This document shows, piece by piece, positions 14,504-19,243 of a stretch of 19,243 nucleotides of DNA. The stretch spans positions 1 through 19,243 of the forward strand of contig CAJLHL010000037.1 in the NCBI GenBank assembly GCA_905206455.1. Direction: 5' to 3'. Origin of the DNA: an uncultured Eubacteriales bacterium. GTDB lineage: Bacteria; Bacillota; Clostridia; Peptostreptococcales; Anaerovoracaceae. A model generated the notes under the pieces. That model was not told where the DNA came from. It saw only the letters and a program-made list of their open reading frames with translations, and ran no database searches. The position numbers and the translations under genes were made by a program. Every line of letters starts with the position of its first letter. Position 1 is the first letter of the stretch.

Positions 14504-16108
14504 ATGAAGAATGTGTTGGAATATCTGGAAAATTCGGCTGCGCTATGCGCAGAGAAGACGGCGGTCCGTGATCCGGAGGAAAGCTATAGTTACCGGGAAC
14601 TGACGGATCGTGCCAGAAGAATCGGCAGCGCGCTGTCGGAGGTTTTTTCCGGCGCCGCAGGAAAAAATAACAGGGGCCTGCCAGGAAAACCGGCGGTAGT
14701 CTATATGGAGAAGTCGGTCAGGGCTCTGACTTCTTTTATGGGAATCGTATATGCGGGCCGCTTTTATACTTATATCAGTCCCGAACAGCCGGCTGCGCGG
14801 ATTCGTCAGATTCTGGAGGTTCTGCAGCCCGACTGCGTGATTGCGGACAGCGAGTCGGCAGACGACGGAAAGCTTGAGGAAGCGGGATTTTCCGGCAGAG
14901 TCCTCGATTATGACGAATTATGCCGGGCGGAGATCTCAGCGGAAGTGCTGGCGGAGGTGAGGGAGCGAAGCTGCGATACCGATCCGCTGTATTGCAATTT
15001 CACTTCAGGATCTACAGGAGTACCCAAGGGGGTTCTTGTCTCTCACCGTTCCGTCATCGATTTTATCGGTGTTTTTCCGAATTTGTTCGGAATCACCGGA
15101 GAGGATGTCATCGGAAATCAGGCGCCTTTTGATTTCGACGTTTCCGTTAAGGACATCTATTCGTCTTTTCGCATGGGCGCTACGCTGGTGATCATACCGA
15201 AGCGGTATTTCTCCATTCCGGTTCAGCTTATCGATTATCTGTGCGAGCAGGGTGTCACGACTCTGATCTGGGCGGTTTCCGCCCTGTGCATGGTGACACA
15301 GCTGAAAGGATTTACTTACCGGGTACCCGATAAGATAAATAAAGTCCTGTTCAGCGGGGAGGCTATGCCGGTGAAACATCTGAACCTGTGGAGAAAGCAT
15401 CTTCCGCGGGCGCAGTATGTCAATCTGTACGGTCCTACGGAAATCACCTGCAACTGCACGTATTACCGGATTATGCGGGAATTCGGACCGGAAGAGAAGA
15501 TTCCGGCGGGCCGGCCTTTTCCGAACGAAAAAGTGTTTCTGCTCAGTATCGGATGGGACGGCGAAGTGCCGGATGCCGAAGTCCTCACGGAAGAAGCCGG
15601 TTTTGGGGGTGCGGAAACAGAGATCACAAAACCGGGAGACATCGGTGAGATCTGTGTAGCGGGTACGGCGCTGGCTCTGGGATATTACCGGAATCCGGAA
15701 CAGACGGCGAAGGTATTCGTGCAGAATCCTCTGAACCGGGATTATCCGGAACGGATCTACCGCACCGGAGACCTGGGGTTCTATGATTCGGACGGAAATC
15801 TGTGTTTTGCGGGCCGGAGGGATTTTCAGATCAAACATATGGGACACCGCATCGAGCTGGAGGAAATCGAGCTGATTCTCAATGGATATGAAGAGATCAG
15901 CCGGGCGGTCTGTCTCTTCCTCGAGGAGAAGGACAGGCTGATCGCCTGTTATTCCGGAGACATCGACGGCAAGACGATTCGCTCCAGAATGCAGAAGACG
16001 ATGCCGATGCACATGATTCCTCAGGTATTCCGTCAGTTTCCGCAGCTTCCGATGACGGCCAACGGAAAGATCGACCGCAGAGAATTGAAAGCGCGGTATC
16101 TGAAATAA
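14504..16108 (+). CDS. DltA-like amino acid adenylation enzyme
   Basis: A stand-alone adenylation protein of 534 residues, in the size range of DltA (about 500), that activates an amino acid with ATP and loads it on a carrier protein. The P-loop is TSGSTGVPKG (167-176). The A4 motif is FDVSVKD (211-217), the A5 motif NLYGPTE (307-313), and YRTGDLG lies at 419-425. The hinge GRRDFQIK ends at K444, and the catalytic lysine of A10 is K522 in ANGKID. D212 fits the residue that binds the substrate amino group. K216 sits where DltA has Met (FDLSVMD), and the pocket cysteine of D-alanine-specific DltA is not at the matching place (WAVSALCMVTQ, 256-266). The substrate may therefore not be D-alanine. 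Downstream genes for a decarboxylase, carrier and MBOAT protein suggest a modified Dlt pathway. Confidence 0.9.
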   Translation: MKNVLEYLENSAALCAEKTAVRDPEESYSYRELTDRARRIGSALSEVFSGAAGKNNRGLPGKPAVVYMEKSVRALTSFMGIVYAGRFYTYISPEQPAARIRQILEVLQPDCVIADSESADDGKLEEAGFSGRVLDYDELCRAEISAEVLAEVRERSCDTDPLYCNFTSGSTGVPKGVLVSHRSVIDFIGVFPNLFGITGEDVIGNQAPFDFDVSVKDIYSSFRMGATLVIIPKRYFSIPVQLIDYLCEQGVTTLIWAVSALCMVTQLKGFTYRVPDKINKVLFSGEAMPVKHLNLWRKHLPRAQYVNLYGPTEITCNCTYYRIMREFGPEEKIPAGRPFPNEKVFLLSIGWDGEVPDAEVLTEEAGFGGAETEITKPGDIGEICVAGTALALGYYRNPEQTAKVFVQNPLNRDYPERIYRTGDLGFYDSDGNLCFAGRRDFQIKHMGHRIELEEIELILNGYEEISRAVCLFLEEKDRLIACYSGDIDGKTIRSRMQKTMPMHMIPQVFRQFPQLPMTANGKIDRRELKARYLK

Positions 16109-16119
16109 AGGCGGAAAAG

Positions 16120-16176
16120 ATGATGAAAATCAGAAACAGAATCGCTGACAAATCTGCCGGACAGCAGGCAGAATAA
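16120..16176 (+). CDS. possible 18-residue peptide between adenylation and decarboxylase genes
   Basis: A short frame, MMKIRNRIADKSAGQQAE, lies in the 83-base gap after the adenylation gene, with AAGGCGG a few bases upstream. It is slightly basic and has no membrane segment, so it is not a DltX-type peptide. It may only be a spacer or a remnant. There is no evidence of expression beyond the ribosome-site-like sequence. Confidence 0.2.
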   Translation: MMKIRNRIADKSAGQQAE

Positions 16177-16191
16177 ATCGAGGGGGCAGAG

Positions 16192-17439
16192 ATGAACGAA
16201 GAAGTGAAAAAGCAGGAATTCTGGAATTACCAGACGCCATTTTATATATTTGATACGGATGTTCTTGCGGAGCGTATCCGGAAAATACGTTCTGTCATAG
16301 GTTCGAGAGCGGAAGTCTGTTACGCTATGAAAGCGAATCCTTTTCTGACGGGGGCTCTCACTCAGCTGACGGATTCTTTTGAAGTGTGTTCGCCGGGAGA
16401 ATTCCGCATCTGTGAGAGGGCGGGTGTTCCGATGGAAAAAATCATAATGTCCGGCGTATACAAGAATCCTGAGGATATCTTCCGTGCGGTGAAGACTTAT
16501 GAAGGAAAGGGGGCCTATACGGCGGAATCGCCGGTGCAGTGGGAGCTCCTCAAACGATGTTCCGAAGAATGCGGCGTCGTGCTCCGCGTTCTTCTGCGCC
16601 TCAGTGCGGGGAGCCAGTTCGGCATGGACGAAGAGGCCATCCGGAAGATCGTCTCGGAGCGGATGAGTGCACCGAATCTGGAGATCGAAGGACTGCAGCT
16701 CTTTTCGGGGACACAGAAAAAGTCTTCTAAAAAGTATGGCAGAGAGCTTTCGAGGCTGAACGGATTCCGTATAGAATTGGAGAAGGAATACGGATGGAAG
16801 GCCTCGCGGCTGGAGTACGGACCGGGCCTGCCTGTGGCGTATTTTGAGGAGGAAGAAGACTCAGGGGAAGAGCTGCTGACTCTGCTGGCATCGGAACTCG
16901 ATGCCGTGGATTTTGACGGCAGAGTCGTCCTGGAGATGGGGCGGTTTATCGCCGCTTCCTGCGGAAGCTACGTCACCAGCGTTGCGGATCTGAAGATCAG
17001 TGAAGGGCAGGGTTACTGCATCGTGGACGGCGGAATCCATCACGTGAATTATTACGGTCAGATGATGGCGATGAAGAAGCCGCCGATCCGGTATCTGAGA
17101 CAGATGGCGGCGGAGACAGCGATCTCCGGTGATGTTGCAGCAAAAAAGCCGGAGTGTCAGGCGGAAAATTCGTGGACCGTCTGCGGTTCCCTCTGCACGA
17201 TGAACGACGTCCTGGTAAAACAGTATCCTTTAAGCGGCCCGGCTATAGGGGACAGGCTTGTCTTTGAGAGGACCGGCGCTTATTCGGTGACCGAAGGAAT
17301 TTCTCTTTTTCTGAGCCGTCCGCTGCCGCAGGTTCTGCTGTATTCCGAAAAAGAGGGTTTCCGGGTTCTTCGAAAAAGTCTGCCGACGGACGTGCTGAAT
17401 TACGATTCGGCGGCGCCGGAAAAACAGGCCGCAGACTGA
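16192..17439 (+). CDS. fold-type III PLP-dependent decarboxylase (DAP/ornithine decarboxylase superfamily)
   Basis: A 415-residue alanine-racemase-fold decarboxylase. K47 in CYAMKANPF should hold pyridoxal phosphate. EMGR (248-251) and VDGGIHH (278-284) are cofactor-site motifs, C335 in CGSLCTMNDVL is the conserved active-site cysteine, and RTGAYSVTEG (360-369) completes the C-terminal motif. The usual HFHxGSQ is replaced by LQLFSGTQ (168-175), with Phe instead of the ring-stacking His. Decarboxylases of exosortase-A clusters, also encoded with ligase and carrier genes, have a similar FAGSQ. The glycine loop reads YGPG instead of GGG. The ATG follows GAGGGGG closely. Between an adenylation gene and a carrier gene, it could act on a carrier-bound amino acid, as BtrK does in butirosin synthesis. 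Free diaminopimelate, ornithine or lysine remain possible substrates. Confidence 0.88.
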   Translation: MNEEVKKQEFWNYQTPFYIFDTDVLAERIRKIRSVIGSRAEVCYAMKANPFLTGALTQLTDSFEVCSPGEFRICERAGVPMEKIIMSGVYKNPEDIFRAVKTYEGKGAYTAESPVQWELLKRCSEECGVVLRVLLRLSAGSQFGMDEEAIRKIVSERMSAPNLEIEGLQLFSGTQKKSSKKYGRELSRLNGFRIELEKEYGWKASRLEYGPGLPVAYFEEEEDSGEELLTLLASELDAVDFDGRVVLEMGRFIAASCGSYVTSVADLKISEGQGYCIVDGGIHHVNYYGQMMAMKKPPIRYLRQMAAETAISGDVAAKKPECQAENSWTVCGSLCTMNDVLVKQYPLSGPAIGDRLVFERTGAYSVTEGISLFLSRPLPQVLLYSEKEGFRVLRKSLPTDVLNYDSAAPEKQAAD

Positions 17440-17463
17440 TCTGAAGAGACGGCGGAAGCACCG

Positions 17464-17483
17464 CGCCGGGGAAGATCCCGGCG
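17464..17483 (+). other. GC-rich hairpin before the carrier protein gene
   Basis: CGCCGGG (17464-17470) pairs with CCCGGCG (17477-17483) around a six-base loop in the 100-base gap between decarboxylase and carrier genes. It is followed by an AT-rich but not pure T stretch (TATTTGAATCG), so termination would be weak at most. It may set the ratio between carrier/MBOAT and upstream enzymes or protect an mRNA end. This is inference. Confidence 0.5.
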
Positions 17484-17539
17484 TATTTGAATCGACTGTT
17501 TATTTTGAAAGTGTTTAGAGAAAAGTGAGGAAATGCAAG

Positions 17540-17767
17540 ATGGAAAAACTGATTGAAATGTTAGAAGACTTAAATCCGGATGTGGATTTTTCAACAGAGG
17601 AGAAACTGATCGACGGAGGTCTGCTGGATTCTATGGCGATTCTTTCGCTGGTATCGGATCTGGAGGAGGAATTTGACGTGGAAATCACGCCGGTGGAACT
17701 GGTACCGGCCAATTTCAATTCTGCAGCCGCTATGTGGAATATGATCCAGCGCCTTCAGGAGAATTAA
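17540..17767 (+). CDS. acyl carrier protein (DltC-like)
   Basis: A 75-residue carrier protein, close to DltC (about 78). S31 in GGLLDSMAIL is the expected 4'-phosphopantetheine attachment site. The protein is acidic and consists of helices around the DS motif: LIEMLEDLNP, the serine loop, LVSDLEEEFDVEI and AAAMWNMIQRL. I chose ATG 17540, with GTGAGGA about eight bases upstream. An in-frame GTG at 17525 would add five residues, but its codon is part of that ribosome site. It should receive the amino acid from the upstream adenylation enzyme. Being DltC-like in length and context, it probably presents the aminoacyl group at the membrane to the MBOAT protein encoded 46 bases downstream. The attaching transferase is not encoded here. 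Confidence 0.93.
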   Translation: MEKLIEMLEDLNPDVDFSTEEKLIDGGLLDSMAILSLVSDLEEEFDVEITPVELVPANFNSAAAMWNMIQRLQEN

Positions 17768-17813
17768 TTTATCGGGGATGAAAGATTGATTGACAGACAG
17801 GGGAAGTTAGACC

Positions 17814-19202
17814 ATGAGTTACAGTTCCATTCTTTATATTTGTATGTTTCTTCCTGCCGTAACTCTGCTGTATGGAATCATGCCGCAGCGCCATCGGTGG
17901 AAAGTTCTGCTCGCCGTTAGCTACATTTTCTTTTATCTGCTCAGCGGAAAACTGGTGATCTATCTGATTGCATCCACGTTTTCCATCCATCAGCTTGGCC
18001 TGTGGCTGGATCACAGCAGGAGGATTTATGATCTCAGCCGCAAAGACGCGCAGGCGGACGAGAAGGCTGTGCTGAAGGCCGCTTATACCAAAAAGAAGCG
18101 GGGAATTCTGCTGTTTGCCGTTCTTCTGCATATCGGTATGCTGCTGTTTCTGAAGTATTTCGACTTCTTCGGACAGAATGCAAATCAGCTGCTGTCGCTG
18201 CTGAATCTGCCGGAGGTCATCCCGACGCTGAAATTAGCGGTGCCGCTGGGAATTTCCTTCTATACGATGCAGGCGGTCTCTTATATAACCGATGTATATC
18301 ACGGAAAGATCGAAGCGGACGACAATCTGGGAAGACTGGCGCTCTATATGTCCTTTTTTCCGATTATCATGGAGGGGCCGATCTGCCGGTATTCCGAGAC
18401 TGCCGTCAGCCTTTATGAAGGCCGTCCGCTGCTGTATAAAAATGCGGCTTACGGTTATCAGCGGATTATCTGGGGGCTTTTCAAGAAGATGGTCATCGCC
18501 GACCGTCTGAATCCGCTGGTGGCTAAAATCTTTGATAATTACGGGGATTATGGCGGCGCAATCGTCGTTGTGGGTGCGGTGCTGTACACATTTCAGCTGT
18601 ACGCGGATTTTTCCGGCTGTATCGATATCACTATCGGTGCGGGAGAGATTTTCGGCGTAAAAATTCCGGAAAATTTCCGACAGCCGTTTTTCTCCAGGAC
18701 GGCTTCCGAATTCTGGCGCCGCTGGCATATCACGCTGGGCGCCTGGTTTAAGGATTACGTTTTTTATCCGATTTCTCTGACGAAATTCGTCAAAAATCTC
18801 AGCAAGAAGGGCAAAAATCGTTTCGGCAAACACGCCGGTCAGCTGATCACTTCGGCTTTCGCTCTGTTTGGTGTCTGGTTTTGCAACGGACTGTGGCACG
18901 GAACCGGCTGGAATTATATTTTCTTCGGATTATATTATTTCGTTCTGATCTTCGCTGCGAGCGCTTTCGAACCTCTGATCGAAAGAGGGACAGCCCGACT
19001 GGGAATCCGCCGCGACGGCGTCTGTTATCAGATTTTTCAGCGTACAAAGCTGCTGATCATCGTCTTTATCGGCGAGATGTTTTTCCGTGCGGCGACACTT
19101 ACCGCAGGAATGGAGATGTTCGGAAAAATTTTCACAGATTTCCGCGGATCCCAGCTGATCGACGGTACTCTCTTGAAACTGGGAATTTCCGAGGCGGAAT
19201 GA
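17814..19202 (+). CDS. MBOAT-family membrane acyltransferase (DltB/AlgI-like)
   Basis: A multi-spanning membrane O-acyltransferase of 462 residues. In Dlt systems the DltB member takes the aminoacyl group from the carrier and moves it across the membrane. MBOAT hallmarks are GISFYTMQAVSYITDVY (146-162), EGPI (187-190), QLYADFSGCIDI (261-272), WRRWHITLGAWF (301-312) and NGLWHGTGWNY (358-368) with the catalytic H362. H305 is the second conserved histidine. The start ATG has GGGGAAG just upstream. AlgI-like relatives usually extend further with one or two more membrane helices; this frame stops at TGA 19200-19202, inside an ATGA overlap with another open frame. It may be naturally short or frameshifted. 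The acceptor (teichoic acid, glycan or lipid) is not known. Confidence 0.92.
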   Translation: MSYSSILYICMFLPAVTLLYGIMPQRHRWKVLLAVSYIFFYLLSGKLVIYLIASTFSIHQLGLWLDHSRRIYDLSRKDAQADEKAVLKAAYTKKKRGILLFAVLLHIGMLLFLKYFDFFGQNANQLLSLLNLPEVIPTLKLAVPLGISFYTMQAVSYITDVYHGKIEADDNLGRLALYMSFFPIIMEGPICRYSETAVSLYEGRPLLYKNAAYGYQRIIWGLFKKMVIADRLNPLVAKIFDNYGDYGGAIVVVGAVLYTFQLYADFSGCIDITIGAGEIFGVKIPENFRQPFFSRTASEFWRRWHITLGAWFKDYVFYPISLTKFVKNLSKKGKNRFGKHAGQLITSAFALFGVWFCNGLWHGTGWNYIFFGLYYFVLIFAASAFEPLIERGTARLGIRRDGVCYQIFQRTKLLIIVFIGEMFFRAATLTAGMEMFGKIFTDFRGSQLIDGTLLKLGISEAE

Positions 19203-19243
19203 TTCCCAGAATGTCCGCATCCTTCTTATTGATGACAATGGTG
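19199..19243 (+). CDS. start of an overlapping downstream frame (partial; identity unknown)
   Basis: An ATGA overlap with the MBOAT stop opens a frame that runs to the window end, reading MIPRMSASFLLMTMV. GAGGCGG lies a few bases upstream. In dlt operons a DltD-like membrane-anchored protein usually follows DltB, and a hydrophobic N-terminus would suit that. The same residues could instead be the missing last helix of the MBOAT protein after a frame change. Fifteen codons cannot decide. Confidence 0.35.
   Translation, partial: MIPRMSASFLLMTMV

Noticed and set aside
15005..16012. Open frame of 335 codons on the minus strand inside the adenylation gene
   Set aside because: Opposite strand of a gene with all adenylation motifs; composition is that of a shadow frame.

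Overview
The window comes from a Gram-positive anaerobe of the Clostridia type, judged by gene content only. Pointers are the xseA-xseB-ispA-OLE RNA-oapA-dxs-tlyA order, strong AGGAGG-like ribosome sites, a near-perfect sigma-A promoter and a Dlt-like envelope operon. Base composition looks moderate, about half G+C, with one AT-rich regulatory gap. All genes supported here are on the + strand. No tRNA, rRNA, CRISPR or insertion sequence was seen.

Region 1 (1-1428): the 3' part of an MtnA-type sugar-phosphate isomerase, tightly followed by a class II aldolase. The pair fits a dihydroxyacetone-phosphate shunt that salvages the methylthioribose or 5-deoxyribose left by S-adenosylmethionine and radical-SAM chemistry.

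Region 2 (1610-8893): exonuclease VII (xseA, xseB), a prenyl diphosphate synthase, a roughly 600-nt gap that I identify as OLE RNA, its membrane partner OapA, dxs, tlyA and a HAD phosphatase. In Bacillus halodurans and its relatives OLE RNA sits in this same isoprenoid neighbourhood, immediately before oapA.

Region 3 (8894-11961): a consensus promoter drives a leader holding an aspartate-rich 29-codon ORF, whose stop codon falls in the loop of an intrinsic terminator. Next come a P2-type cation ATPase with an altered metal-site residue in M6, and a factor-independent terminator.

Region 4 (11962-end): an AT-rich promoter region, then an OmpR-type regulator and a sensor kinase with a very acidic outer domain. 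They are followed by an adenylation enzyme, a fold-type-III PLP decarboxylase, a carrier protein, an MBOAT acyltransferase and the start of another frame. This resembles the dlt operon (ligase, carrier, MBOAT) with a decarboxylase inserted. The layout suggests that an amino acid is loaded on the carrier, decarboxylated there (as BtrJ/BtrI/BtrK do for gamma-aminobutyryl-ACP in butirosin synthesis) and passed by the MBOAT protein to an envelope acceptor under control of the two-component pair. This would add a positive charge as D-alanylation does, but with an omega-amino acyl group. The enzyme families are clear; substrate and acceptor are inference. This operon is the most interesting part of the window.
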